DNA of 64,000 nucleotides. It comes from Glycine soja. Taxonomy: Eukaryota > Streptophyta > Magnoliopsida > Fabales > Fabaceae. The notes beneath the pieces were generated by a model. The model made no database searches. It worked only from the letters and a program-made list of their open reading frames with translations, and was not told where the DNA came from. The position numbers and the translations under genes are program-made. Of the stretch, positions 1 to 12,270 are shown piece by piece; the first letter of the stretch is position 1; each line of letters opens with the position of its first letter. The stretch covers positions 17,937,173 to 18,001,172 of the forward strand of contig NC_041011.1 in NCBI RefSeq assembly GCF_004193775.1, in the 5' to 3' direction.

Positions 1-1515
1 AGCAACTGCTCCAAAATAGCATGGGAAAGAGAAGCAAAAGAGATTCAAAGAAGCTACAGAATACGACATAACTGTTCAATATCCTCTACAAAGTCAAGAG
101 TCCACTAAAAGAAACTGACAACAGCAACATTCAAACCCCCTATTTTATCCCCACCCATAACAAAAAAAAACTCCCAAGTAAATTGAAATAAGCTCATAAC
201 TGAGAAATGCAAACATAAGCAAGAGGAAAATCATGAATAATCCATCATATACAATCCACTTTCTTGCTTTATTTATTTTGACAGAAAGAAAATATTCATT
301 TTTATAAAAGTAAAAGGCAGTTCTTCCAACAAAACCTATGGATCCTCAATGGCAATAACACTTGGTTGTCCTATGTTTAAAAACCCTGAGAAATGACAAT
401 GGGAAAAGTTTAATAACCTATAGGGGATAAATTATACAGCATAACTGAAAATAACATTATTTCACAACCAACAATTTCATTTATTCATCCAGTACGCCTG
501 TCTTGTAAAATTTTGCTTGTCATTCCAGTTAATGTCATGTTGTATATGAATATATAATTGGATTTTAAGTTTTTTTGTCTTAATCACATGTATCTTCCAC
601 TTGAGACAATCTTTAATTTCCAACTCAGATTACCATTATTGACAGTAAAACTCTCCCTTCAAGTATTTAAGACAACTATGTACTAGGATTCGAACAAAGT
701 AATTGGATTTTAAGTTGAAGCAATATGTTTGACAATGTTTGCATTGTTGGATAAAACATTGAATTTTACTACTAACAAAACATAAATGATACATCACTTC
801 AAAATTAGTTTTAACCAAGATTGATTTCAAAAAAACCATTTTATCCAAATCATTTTAAAACTTTTATTAATAAACATACAAACACGAGCAAGAATTTAAT
901 AACACTTTTCATATATTAAAGAAATTGGAATATTAATGAAAATAACAGAGAGTAACAAGATGTTACTCCTACAGGACCTGATGCTTTTGGTCTTTCTGCA
1001 TTATTTTTAGTAGTGGAAAGTGGAAACTATATGATCTTAAGGTATATCTGCCCTAAAGATCTCATAAGAATCCTTGTTAAGAAGGATCAAAGAACTGAAA
1101 GTGCTAATATCCTACCAAGTTTAGTTGATTGCAGAGTTTTAAGAGTTGTTGTAATACTTTATTTTATATTGTTTTATCTTAATTTTAGGCACATGTAATT
1201 TTTGGTTTTAGATTTAAGATAACTATCTCAATCTTTCAAAAAAATTCCGATGACCCTAGTTATTGAACTTGTTTTGCTGTCTTTTTTGTTCTCTTTTATT
1301 TCTTACTTATCATGCAACTGGTATATTACCTAGTTTCCCTTGTTCTTTTATTAGTCTTCTCAAGAGGAGGCTATAAAACAGAAGGATGTCCTGGCTACAG
1401 AAGTTTCCTCTCTTAGAGGAGAGTTGCAACAAGTAGGAGAGTTGCAAACTAATTTCTAGTGTTTATTCTATAGTCTTGTAAGGTGTAACAAACTATTGCA
1501 TCTTTTAGCTATATA
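1..1515. repeat. Segmental duplication block K, copy 1 (partner 50,483-54,015)
   Basis: This stretch matches 50,483 onward almost base for base, with scattered substitutions. Two differences matter. Copy 1 lacks about 150 bases just after position 25 that are present at roughly 50,508-50,656. It also lacks nearly all of the kinesin exons, jumping from about 1,433 to sequence equivalent to about 53,906. After 1,515 the two copies diverge completely. The high identity seen by eye implies a recent duplication. No intact gene is visible here; the short open frames are fortuitous. Confidence 0.85.
1355..1433 (+). pseudogene. Residual kinesin-14 coiled-coil exon (deleted copy)
   Basis: After an AG acceptor (TTTTATTAG) the frame reads SSQEEAIKQKDVLATEVSSL and continues RGELQQ, identical to the first recognisable exon of the larger kinesin fragment at 51,993. 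The exon then breaks off in the middle of the coiled coil, and the sequence continues with what lies 3' of the kinesin pieces in the other copy. So this is the scar of a deletion of about 1.85 kb that removed the motor exons. It cannot encode a functional product. Confidence 0.75.
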
Positions 1516-2599
1516 TGAAGGTGATGCTATGCTGTCCTAATTAAGGAGATAATAAATTTTACACTCTTCACAATTTTTCAAGTTGGACACAGAGGCAAAT
1601 CGCATGCACTAATATAAGATGTCGTTGCCCATTCTCTATGGCTTTCTTTCCCTATTCCAAATTTCCAATAGTTTTTTTGGTCTAGATTAAAGTTATCATT
1701 CACTAAGACAATCTTATTGGAATCTAATAAAATGAGTACAAAACCAAATTTCCAATAGCTAACAAGCCACAGTTAACAATGATAGAATCAACATCCAGAA
1801 TTCTGGATCTATGTTGACACATCTATCATAAAAATACAATATCTATTTAAAATTAAAAATATATGAAAATTGGTTTTATTATTAGGAATTGCATACCATA
1901 ATTTTAATATTATGCAGGCGTTGAAGAACAAAATAACATTATTTCTATGAGTTGACAATTTGAACTAAACACAGGTATGAAATATGACAATACGAAAAAG
2001 TCTGAAGAGAGCCCATATAATAACAGCCTGGAACCAATAGAAACAGATGCAAAACTGTATTTCAGATTCAGAAGATACGCACCTTTTTGTACTTAGTTTC
2101 TATGAGTGACCTTTTCGTACTTAGTTCCAAATAGCAGCCTGCAGTTGATAGATGTATACTATAGTAACTTGTTTCACACAATTTATTTTTTTCAAAGGAT
2201 TGTTATAACAATACATTTTTCCCGAGCAGAGTTTCCCCACGATAAGTGTGAACAACACTAGTACAGTAACATGAACAATGAGTGGAAAGGGATTGCAGCA
2301 TGTTCGGAAATCATTTTCTCAATATCAGCGTCTTAGAGCATGTTTGGAAATCAAATGGGATACCAATTGGGAAAGAGGGTTTTTAGTTTATGTAAAGGTA
2401 CAACCACAAACAATTCAAATACTAACAATTAAACACAAAAGGGCATGATTTTCACTTATTTTGCTTCAAATCCTTTTTGCATATTGAATGATGACATTGT
2501 CAGGGCAAGTGAACAAGTCGATAATCACATATTCAAGCATTACCAAAGAACAACTCAAAAACCCTTAATACTATAACATATTGAACCATTATCAAAACA
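1516..2599. other. A+T-rich sequence specific to copy 1, no gene seen
   Basis: This stretch is absent from the duplicate at 54,015-54,020. I see no conserved protein frame, RNA gene or clear repeat. It probably includes the distal part of the CACTA-like element whose end lies at 3,114, but no matching second terminus was found. Confidence 0.4.
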
Positions 2600-3114
2600 A
2601 AACTCAAAAACTTCGACATCCTTACCTTCAGGAACACTCGAAAGGTGGCAACGCCACTCAAAAAGGCAAGACTTCGGCTACGTGGCGATGGTGGGAGCAG
2701 CAGGTCCACTTCGGCTTCAGGTACTCCACGGCGGGAAACAAAACGTCAGGATGGTAGCGGGACGGAGTTCACGGCGGGATGAAGTAGTTCAGGCAATAGC
2801 GGGGGCGCTAGGTTTTTGGAGGGTACAAGAGAGGGTGTTTACCGCGAGACTATGTTAACTACAAAATTTACGACGGTGTTTAATGACACCGACTTTGTAT
2901 GTGACTATTTCTAGGACGGTGACCTGCAAGCACCGTCTTTGATGACCTCCATCAAAACTACAACGACGGGGTTACAGACAAATGTCGTTGTACAACAAAC
3001 GCGCCACATAAAAAACTTATATAATTACGTAAATGCCACCGTGTTGACAACTACGACGGGTTCTTCAACACCGACGTAGAATGTGCGTCGTCAAATCATA
3101 TTTTTCTAGTAGTG
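2600..3114 (-). mobile_element. CACTA-like element 5' end, minus orientation (GACGGT family)
   Basis: The plus strand ends with TTTTTCTAGTAGTG (3,101-3,114), the reverse complement of a CACTACTAGAAAAA terminus. Inside it are about four degenerate hairpin units built on GACGGT/ACCGTC (2,864-3,080). They are the same type as the array at 56,605-57,330. Further inside (2,600-2,850) the sequence turns G+C-rich and reads on the minus strand like a 5' leader ending near a splice donor (CTGAAG|GTAAGG). The flanking trinucleotide is TTG. No second end with the same flank was found upstream, so the element is truncated or its other end has decayed. Confidence 0.6.
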
Positions 3115-4334
3115 TTGGTTCCTTTATTTTTTCATTGACACTTTTCCCTTCTTTTAAATGGGTGTCATTTTGAAGTGGCAAACTTTGCTTTATCTACTTG
3201 TGTGTAGGAGTTATTTTAATAACATAGATGCATGCCTTAGCCCCATTTGCAGAACTGTTTGGATAGGGATTCAAACATTAAGAAGAAAGAAATAATCTTT
3301 AAAGGATCTTCAGAATTAATAACGGAGAACTCTCTACTCTGCCCTTGTACAGTTTAGTTGGTGCTATATTTTTGTTTTCATGATTTTTTTTCTATGTAGT
3401 TCTAGACTTCTAGTGATATCTTTTGCCATTATTTTTATTTTACAATTCTTTTTCTTTATGTTTTTTCCTTTTTGTCAAATGCATGACCATCAGTATCTAC
3501 CCATTGGATATGTTATTTGTAGTGGTGTAGCTCTTCTCATTCATCAGTATCTACCCAATGAACATTGGCTCAACTTCTTTATGAGTCTACAATGCTACCT
3601 GGAATTCAGCCTGACTGGCCTGCTAGACTATCACAATGATAAATCAAAAGTTCAATCACAAATAGGTTTTGAGAGCAGCATGTGCATGCACACTTATGCA
3701 TGATAAAAAGTAATTTGATAAAGTAAACAACAACAAAATGATATACAGTTAAATGTCTCCTTTTTTCATGGGGTAATAGAAAGTTAACCTGTATTGTCAG
3801 CAGTCTAATCAAATGAAACCAATTAGAACTCATTTTTTATGCACTTCATACAACAAGAAGGCACTTGTCAGATCAAACCACAATCATATGCCATGTACTC
3901 ATGCTTTTCCAAGATTAACATTTTGATTTATAAATGATCAATGTTTACATAATATCAGAACTTTCCAAAGCTCAATTTCAAAGCCATCCATAACTTTCTC
4001 TATTTATCTTACATACACACTCTCTCTCTAAAAATTCTTTAGTGCAATTATCTGTTCTTAAATTCATTAGAAGAGATTTTCTATTGACATCATCGAATAG
4101 GCACACATCAAATTGACATTTCATCAAGCAATAATGGACAACAAAGGTGATTTCAGATTCAAGCATTAAATCCTAATTCCTACAAGTTCATGTGATTTAT
4201 ACACAAGAATGAGAGTCAAATAGAAAAGAGGAACAAAAAACTGATATAACAAATCAGAAATAATGAGCGTCGTAATTATGCTTCGCAAACCATGACCATC
4301 TTATGTGCGTGCTTTATTACACAATCATGATTAC
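3115..4334. other. A+T-rich sequence, no gene seen
   Basis: This sequence is present only in copy 1 of the duplicated block. The open frames near 3,380-3,833 are low-complexity and have no family signature. I see no RNA gene or terminal repeats. Confidence 0.4.
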
Positions 4335-5189
4335 CTAAACGGAAAAGGAAAAAATGATCAAATCACAATGAAATAAAAAATAACTGAGATCGTGGCAAAG
4401 AAAACCCAAATTTCAAACTCGAAATCCAAAATCACAAAAACGCGAGCCATGCAAACGAAATCCAGCAAGCAAAACAATTAACTGTCAAGTAATTATCCCA
4501 AAATCGATGATTTTTTTTTTAAAACTACAATATCAAGAGACAAACATTAAATGAGATATGGGACCCAATAAATAAGCTATTTAGAAAAAGTAAAAGTGAA
4601 ACACATATTTAAGAAAGTTAGATTTGAAGAAATGTATTAGTATAATAAAATCTATGGTATGAGCCAATTTTTTTTATTTAATTAAAAATGTAAATATGTA
4701 TATTTTAAAAACATTTTGAAAAACAAAAGTCAAATGTATAAATAAGAATGTTAGATTTGAAAATATTATTATTAGTATAACAAAATGTATGGTATGACAC
4801 AATTTTTTTATTTACTTAAATTTAAAGAAATTTAGCTTTAAATCATTTTGAAAAAGAAAAATTCAAACATATATAAAACAAATTACATTTAAAAATTATG
4901 ATTATAACATTTAATTATGTTAGTATAATACATTGAATAACATTGGAGCTAATTTAATCCATCTTTTTCTTCTTTTTCTACATTATACTTGATAATTTCT
5001 TTTAATTCTTATAGGTACGTAGTGAATTTATTGTGATAGATTTTAAAAATTAATCAAATGTTACGGTGGTAACACTACAAGAAAAGGGGCTTATATCGAC
5101 AATCATAACAAATTGGCTTAAAAATCTTAATTGGACATATATTTTAGAAGTTTTAAGCTGTTTTTAAACTTTTAAATATTTTTCTCTTG

Positions 5190-7130
5190 CTCTTGTGACC
5201 ATTGGCCATCGCAAGTAGAAAACAATAAATCGAGACCGATGGTAATGCCACCATGAGCACCGCCATGGACAAGGAATGAAATAGGTTGATATCCTCTACG
5301 TAAATTGGTGAGAGAAGCATTATCAAGGTACAAAAAAATTCCATCAACTTTCTCCTCTAAACCTTGTCCTGATTTTTTTTTTCTCTTCACTTGCTAAAGA
5401 ATGCAAACACAAGTTACTGTGTTGATTTGATAAAAAAAAAAATATTGAATTGAGAACTAATCTTTTGCTATCAACTTAATTAGTAGAAACATTTAAATTG
5501 CTTAAACTAAGAGCAACATGACAGATTTTTTTTGTTTTGAGCTTTTATTGTTGATAGCTAACAATATTTATTTATGGTTGCAATGTATTTTCATGCTAGA
5601 TCATTAAATATGTTTCACAATGCAGAATAATTTATTCTTCTTAAGAATTGTGATTTTTAAATCACAATTGGATCTAGATTGGTCTCGATTTAGGCACAAA
5701 TTACGATATATTTCGGATCAACAAAAATGTTGTTGTTTGGACATTTTTTCTCTGTACATAATATTAATTTATGTATATCTAATTTTTAATATTTCTATTC
5801 TTTATTATTATTGTATTTTTCTAATTATCATGTGATGTCTTGGATTTCATTTGTTAGGTTTTTTTATCATTCTAATCACATTGATAATGATGTTGATTCA
5901 ACTATGTTATTTTTTTCTGACCTTTCTCTTAAACAATAGTCAAGATGTACATGTGATTGATAACACCAATTCAATATATACCCTATATTGTATATAAGAT
6001 TATATTTATTAGACAATATTTGCCTTCATGAAATACTTGATGTTAAATATAAAGTATCCAAAACTACAAATAAAAATAAAAATCCTAACAAAATAGTTGA
6101 TGTTTTTCTCTCAATCCCTCTTCATCTCCAAAACCACCTTCTCTTTCAACCCTTCTTCATTCCTAACTTCTCATTTTTCCTTGTCAAGATCATTAAAATA
6201 CCCTTTGCGCACTTTTCCATTAAAGCCCTTTGTTTGTTTTATTGTTTGATCCGAAAAACAAAACACTACCTTCTGTAGTTCCTGGGGCTATTGTCCATCG
6301 CAAGTTAAAAACAATAAATCTTGACTGATGATAATGCCACCTCTAGCACCACCATGGACAAGGTATGAAAAAGGTTGACATCCTCTACTTGAATTGATGA
6401 TAGGGGTGTTAGCAAGATACAAAAACTATTTCATCATCTTTCTCCTCTAAACCATAACTTGAATTTTTTTTTTTATTTCTCTTCTTTTTGCAAAGGAACA
6501 CAAGCATGAGTTATTGTGTTGATTTGATAAAATAAATATTGAATTGGGAACTAATCTTCTACTATCAGCTTACCAAAATCATTGAAATTTCTTAAATTAA
6601 GAGAAAGTTAACGGATTCTTTTGTTTTTAGCTTTTATTGTTGATAGCTAACATTTTTTATCGATGATACCCTTGTATTTTTGGGCTAGATCATTGACAAT
6701 ATTTCACCATGCAGAATAATTTCTTCTTTTACAGCATTGTGATTTTTCAATCACATTTGGATTTAGATAGGTTCTGATTTAGACACAAATTATGATATTT
6801 TCTTGATCAACTAAAAGGTTGTTATTTGTACATCTTTTTGTCTGTATATGATATTAATTTATGTATATCTAATTTTTAATATTTCTATTCTTTATTGTTA
6901 TTGTATGTTTTTAATTATCATGTGATGTCTTTGATTTCATTTTTTAGGTTTTTTTTATCATTCTAATCACATGGGTAATGATGTTGATTCAACTATGTAA
7001 TTTTTTTCTGACCTTTCTCTTAAACAATAGTTAAGATGTACTTGTGATTGATACACACCAATTCAATATATACCCTATATTGTATGCAAGATTGTATTTA
7101 TTAGACAATATTTTTCTTCATGTTAATTTA
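5190..7130. repeat. Degenerate tandem sub-units of repeat A (period about 1.08 kb)
   Basis: The segment around CCATCGCAAGTAGAAAACAA (5,210) recurs at 6,296 as CCATCGCAAGTTAAAAACAA. The following landmarks keep the same order in both units: GCACC(G/A)CCATGGACAAGG, a TTTCTCCTCTAAACC block, TGTGTTGATTTGAT, GTTGATAGCTAACA, ATCATGTGATGTCTT and CAATATATACCCTATATTG. More diverged units of the same order lie at 13,690-14,640, 17,150-18,000, 21,050-21,980, 54,890-55,720 and 55,975-56,604. No coding function can be assigned; antisense open frames in the first unit are not maintained in the others. Confidence 0.75.
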
Positions 7131-9159
7131 ACTATGTGATTTTTCTCCTGACATTGTGAAACGATAGTCAAGGGAACCTATGATTGATACGGTTGAATTC
7201 GATATATATCCTTTATATATTGTGTATAAGATTGTTTGCATTAGAGACTATTTGTCTTCATGAAATACTTGAGTGGTAGATGTACACCCCATCACAATGG
7301 TAGCTTATGAATGAGATCCATTCGGATTGATAGCTATATTCAATTTATAACTATAATTATTTTACATACTCTTTTATTTACTTATTTAATGTGAAATTTG
7401 TTAGAATTTAATTATATGAATTGAATAATATAAAATATCATTTACTAAATCATTAAATTGTATACATTAATTGTATTTTTGTATTAAATTAAATAATACA
7501 TTAATGAAGGAAAAGTCCCTAGAGCAAAACGTATCTTTTGGAAATCAACCACTCCTCTCATATTACAAATGCGGGTATGAGGGCAGTTACGTGTATTGCT
7601 TATAATGCGAGTATGAGGATGTTTACTATTATACTTTTCCTACCCTACCTATTGTCATCCCTATTGATGACCCATTTATGTGTTGTTGCTCATGATGATG
7701 ATTTCTTTATACTAGTAATGAACATAATTTAGATTTGTAATAAAATACTCATATAGTGTTAAATGATTTTTTTAGAATAGTTTATAATGTCATTAATATA
7801 ATACTTGTCTTGGTTATTATTTTATCAAAATTTTAGAAACATTAGTAAATATGTTATTCTGAAAAAGTAAAAGTCAAACAAATATTTAAGAAATTAGATT
7901 TGATGAAAGGTATTACTATAATAAAACCTATGGTATAAAGCCAATTTGTTGTTTGATTAAAATTTTAAATAAATTATTTTATAAAACATTATGAAGAATA
8001 AATTTCAAATATACATATATACATATATATATATAAATGAAAAATTTATTTGAAAAATGTATTAGTATGATAAAATGTATGGTATGACACAATTTTGTTA
8101 TATAATTATGTTTTTAAGAAAATTAGTTTTAAAATATCAACCATATATAAAAGAAACTTACATTTAGAAATTAAGAGTATAATATTTAATACTGGTAATA
8201 AAATATATTGAATACTATCATAGCTAATTTAATCTCTCTTTCCCTTTTTTGTACATCATTCTTGATAATTTCATTTAGTGCTTATATGAACGTAGTGAGT
8301 CTATTCAGAGAGATTTTAAAAAATAATCAAATGTTTTGGTTGTAATACAACAAAAGGGGGCTTGAATCTTTTAAATGATTTTCTTTTTCTTTTTTGACAC
8401 ATGTCCCAACATTAATGTGAAATTAATTAAAATTAATTTTATGAATTTATTAATTAAAATATATCATTAAATTTTATACATTAATTGTGTTTTGTATTAA
8501 ATTAAATAATTCATTAATGGTGGAAAAGTCCTTAGAGCAAAATGTATATGATTGAAATAAACCATTATAGTCATATATATTTATGTTGAAGGTTACAAGT
8601 GTCTGTCGGTGGAGAATCACGCTTTCTAACTTTTTGCTAAAGGTTCTATCTCAACACTTAAGCAAGGTAGGAGGGTCAAGAGGTGAATCTAGATAAAATT
8701 TTGAAATTATGTTTTCCTTGATTCAAATTCTCAGATTTTCTTTTTTGCTTGTTGACCATATCTCTATCAGTCCAAGTAATCTATTTTTGATTTTGTAATT
8801 CTTGGTTGGATTTGATAAAGGGTTTTCAAGAGCATCAATCTGAAAATGATTGAGAATGAGAATACCCAAAACTTGGACATTGGAGGTGAGTTAGTCCTTA
8901 GCCTCTAATATATAATTATGATGTTTAACTAGCATATTTTAAATATGGTTCTTAGATATAATATGTTGATTTACTTAATTATTTTATGTCATCTTTCCTC
9001 TCTTGATATGATTCTTATGCATAATGGAAATCATGAATATGTATATGTTCAAGAAAAAGTGTTCCATATATTTTTTGGCAAGAGGATGTGAAGGAAGAGT
9101 AGAAAAATTAAATTTACGATACAAAGAATAGCATAAATTTTGAAATTACATGATTAAAG

Positions 9160-10680
9160 ATGTTGGAATGTCAAGGGAACACTGAATAAAGTGAAAAAAA
9201 TATTCAACCATTCATTTTAAAATGAGTAAATCTACCTGTTACAATAATGCTATGCACAATGGGATACTAGTTAGGCTAAAGGGAAAAACAAAGGTAGGAA
9301 ATGTTTTGCTTACACATTTCTTTGTGAAAATATGAAACATGGTAGCATGAAAAGTTCATGTAAAAATGTTTTGACAGTAGAATTCAAATAAAAAAAATAT
9401 TTGTTGATTTGAATTCAACTGTCATTGGAGCAAGTGATGCAATTCACAAGAGAATCCTTAATCTAGGTGAATGCTCAAACACTAACATGGATATTGATTC
9501 GTATAGAGAAACAATCTTTGGTAGGTAATTAATTGATTTTGATGGACAAACAATGCCCCCTAATGATACCTCTAAAAGGTATTGTGGGTTCCATAGAAAT
9601 CTAGCTGAATTCACTATAAAAGAACTAGGGAATCCCTACATGTTATCCAAATCTTAATCCAAACATTCTCACATATTCCACAGAGCTATTCATGACATTG
9701 TTTTTCTTTGTTGCTGTCAAATGTCACCTTTTCTTTCAAGGTACCTTTTTTGTGCGACTCCTATTACGATTCATACTTTCTCTCTCTTCATCTTACATGT
9801 CTTATGACTAAAGATGGATAAAACTCCTACAAAGTATACAACCAGAATTTTCCATATATTTTTTTAATGTCTTTCCATTTCTACGAAATGTTACAAAGAA
9901 TTTTGGCCATTCTTGCTTTGCACAAAGTATGCTCTCTTTTAGAAGAAGTTGGGTTGGAGATTAGATTTGGTCTTGGTTATCATCTATAACTTAACTGGTC
10001 ATGGTTTTAATCTTGCTTCTCCTATGGATCTTATCTTGGTTGTTGGCAAATTAGTTGTTCGCCCGCAAGCTAAAGATGTTGTTCTTGCTAGTTTTATCAC
10101 TGTGGTTTGGGCGATCTTAAGTTGCCACAATCAAGCCTGCTTTCATAATCTTTTTGTCTCATAGCAGCAAGCAATGATCCTTATGTTTGCTCATATTTTG
10201 CTTGTGGGCCGGTTATCTTACTTCAAGCTGTATGAGATCCTCTTTGAGTGAGTTTCAGGTCATCAAAGCTTTTAACATCAATATTCATGCACCCAAGGCT
10301 GGTAAAATCATTTCATGGTTCCCTTCGCTATGGTAGGTTATTTCATGATTACTCTGGTGCTTTCTTAGGAGGATATGTTTTATATGTGGGTATATTTCTT
10401 TCTTTACAACTGAACTAGAGGGAGTTGTTTTGGCTATTTCTATAGCTCATTCCAAAGGTTAGGGCAAGCTTTGGCTGGAGGTGGATTCCCTTTTAGTCCT
10501 CAAGGCTTTTAGTGTTATCAATGTGGCTCCTTAGGATTTAAGAAATGTCTGGATGAATACTTTATTCTATTGTGGCCCAAATGGAGTTTCGTGTCTCCCA
10601 TATTTTCTGAGATAGTAATGTATGCGCTGATCATTTGGCTAACTATGGTGTAGAATTACTCTATTATGTTGGAAGATAAA
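9160..10680 (+). mobile_element. Decayed LINE (non-LTR retrotransposon), zf-RVT and RNase H remnant
   Basis: In several frames the translation recalls the C-terminal part of a plant LINE ORF2. Around 10,050-10,165 it reads DVVLASFITVVWAILSCHNQ, like the zinc-binding region after the reverse transcriptase. At about 10,330-10,400 comes GRLFHDYSGAFLGGYV, then ELEGVVLAISIAHSKG, LWLEVDSLLVLKAF and finally CADHLANYGVE near 10,620-10,660. This order is that of the plant LINE RNase H domain. Stops and frameshifts separate the pieces, so it is inactive. A possible endonuclease start (about 9,160) is very weak. Copy 2 of the block retains only the part up to 20,974. Confidence 0.6.
9372..9424. repeat. 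Hairpin-forming inverted repeat (18-bp arms)
   Basis: TGACAGTAGAATTCAAAT and its near-complement ATTTGAATTCAACTGTCA are separated by an A-rich loop of about 17 bases. One mismatch is present here; the equivalent at 19,921-19,974 is perfect. No protein or known site is implied. Confidence 0.6.
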
Positions 10681-10682
10681 CT

Positions 10683-11470
10683 TTGAATTTGGATGAGGTG
10701 TACAAGGGGAGATACTTGGTATTGCAAGGACAAAAAAATAAAGGTAACCTTTGTTATTTGGATGGACAAGCCTTGAAGAGAAACCATGATTGCAAAGTGA
10801 AGAAGAAAATGAAGTTTTCTAATATTGTAGAAGTGTTGGGAGATACTTCCGTTGGAGGAGGAGTTTGTTCACTTTCAAATTGATCGAAGGATATTTCTCT
10901 TTTGGCTTGAGGGGGAGAATTGTAGTGTTTCAAGCGAAAAAGATAAGGTGCATTTAATACATAGTGGGAATTGAATTTTTATCACAAAGGTTTAGCTGGT
11001 TTAAATACAAAGTGAAAGATTGCATTTTACTAGATGAAACGTATTTGATTGGATGAATTGGAAGTTGTTTTTGTTTCAACTTCCTAGAGAACTTATTTAT
11101 TATAGTCAGTGTCAATCTTCACTATAAATAGAGAAGAGAATTAATGGAGAAGATACGCATGAAGAGAGTGTGTGTGAAAAGAGAGATTGTGAAACAAAGT
11201 CACTTTGTTGAGAGAAAAGTGTCTTTGTGTGAGAGTGTTATCATTTCTCGTAACCATTGAGTGTGGTACTCAGGTTTGTAAAGTGATACACTATTTGAGG
11301 GTGGATTACAATCTTCTAATCAATTATGTGATAGGAAAATATTGTTGAGACAGTTCCGTGGACGTAGGTAAGAGGTGTCGAACCACGTTAAATTATTGTG
11401 TTTGTTATTATTTTTCTTCCGATGTAATCTTTGTTGTATTCTCCTGATCCTTTGTAGGTGTGAGTAATTT
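10683..11470 (+). mobile_element. Ty1/copia retrotransposon fragment (gag-pre-integrase-like frame plus LTR)
   Basis: The frame 10,683-10,883 reads GRYLVLQGQKNKGNLCYLDG, resembling the gag-pre-integrase region of copia polyproteins. It is followed by a purine-rich tract GAGGGGGAGAA (about 10,909), as seen next to 3' LTRs. The LTR-like part has a TATA box (ACTATAAATAG, 11,121) and the segment CCGTGGACGTAGG...CGAACCACG (about 11,356-11,388), which is typical of plant copia LTRs. Most of the polyprotein is missing, so this is a deletion derivative. The exact LTR end is unclear. Confidence 0.6.
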
Positions 11471-11713
11471 GAGGGAGCGTTGATTATATAACAAATGTAT
11501 ACCTTCCTTTATACATGTTATTTCCCAAATTGTTAATTAAGATAACATCCACATTCCTTTTATATTGGTCTTGCTAAATATTGCTCCTTATTCTCGATAA
11601 ATTATGATCCTTACAAATTCAATGAATATGGGACCATAATTGATTACTATCTTATAAAGTTTTTATAATATTGAATGTATTACACTTTTAGAATGAGTTA
11701 ATATGCTCAGTGA

Positions 11714-12270
11714 AAATTATTTGGATGTGTTGAATTTGAAGATTTGGAGAAAGATGAGGTTTCAAAAAACAAGGCAAAACAAATAGACATAAACGAGGTT
11801 CAAGAAGCATTAAAAACAAGGTATAATTTTTTTTTAATAATCCTCCTATTTATTTACTAAGTACTACTAATAAATCTAGTCATTTTTATACTTTTTAGTG
11901 TATATTTAATTTCTGATCAACTATATATCTTTAACTTTTGCATTAATAGTTCTAAGAAGACTACTTCGGTAAAAAAGAAAGAGACACTAGCGGGAGAGAG
12001 TTCAACATCTACAACGAAGAAAAGAAAAACTTTACTAATTAGAGCTTCTAATGACATTGATGTATGATAAGCTACTTTTTTATTCTTAATTAGTGTATAT
12101 TTACTTTTTTATAACCTGAACTTATAGTTTACTTCTGAGTTTTAGATACCATGTAATAAATTGTTAATTTATCTTGTTTGTAACTAGTGGTCTTGTTTGC
12201 TTGTATCCAGGTCATTATGGAGCTGCGTAAGAAACGACGTACGACAAATAAAAGCTCTGGAACTAATTAA
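11714..12270 (+). pseudogene. 3' end of an unrecognised gene, three exons with intact splice sites
   Basis: Three coding pieces join in one frame across GT-AG introns: one ending at 11,820 (CAAG|GTATAA), 11,950-12,061 (flanked by AATAG and GTATGA), and 12,211-12,270 (after ATCCAG), ending with TAA. The phases fit: 2+1 at the first junction and 0 at the second. The predicted tail is acidic then very lysine/arginine-rich, with segments such as FEDLEKDEVSKNKAKQ, SSTSTTKKRKTLLIRASNDI and VIMELRKKRRTTNKSSGTN, suggesting a nuclear protein C-terminus. I do not recognise the family; a basic tail of an RPA-like OB-fold protein is possible but unproven. No 5' part is visible; an in-frame TGA lies at 11,711. 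It is a fragment or a very diverged gene end. Confidence 0.45.

Larger units (their letters stand above)
4335..10422. repeat. Segmental repeat A, copy 1
   Basis: The block starts near AACGGAAAAGG and matches copy 3 (from 54,020) up to about 6,925. From about 4,990 it matches copy 2 (from 15,990) up to 10,422. It contains a possible CACTACAAGAAAA terminus at about 5,074, a pair of roughly 1.08 kb tandem sub-units, and a decayed LINE. Small indels and single-base changes separate the copies. Copy 2 skips what lies between 10,423 and 13,645 here. Confidence 0.85.

Noticed and set aside
686..702. AGGATTCGAAC resembling the T-loop of a tRNA on the minus strand (also about 51,325)
   Set aside because: Flanking sequence does not form a T stem, acceptor stem or D arm; chance match.
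5620..6278. Open frames repeated in three places (about 5,620, 16,483, 55,337) as a conserved peptide
   Set aside because: Low-complexity, no start context, and shared only because repeat A is duplicated; the tandem sub-units do not preserve the frame.
9949..10164. 71-residue open frame, duplicated at 20,499, as a small conserved gene
   Set aside because: Sequence and context fit a decayed LINE zinc-finger/RNase H region; conservation reflects recent duplication.
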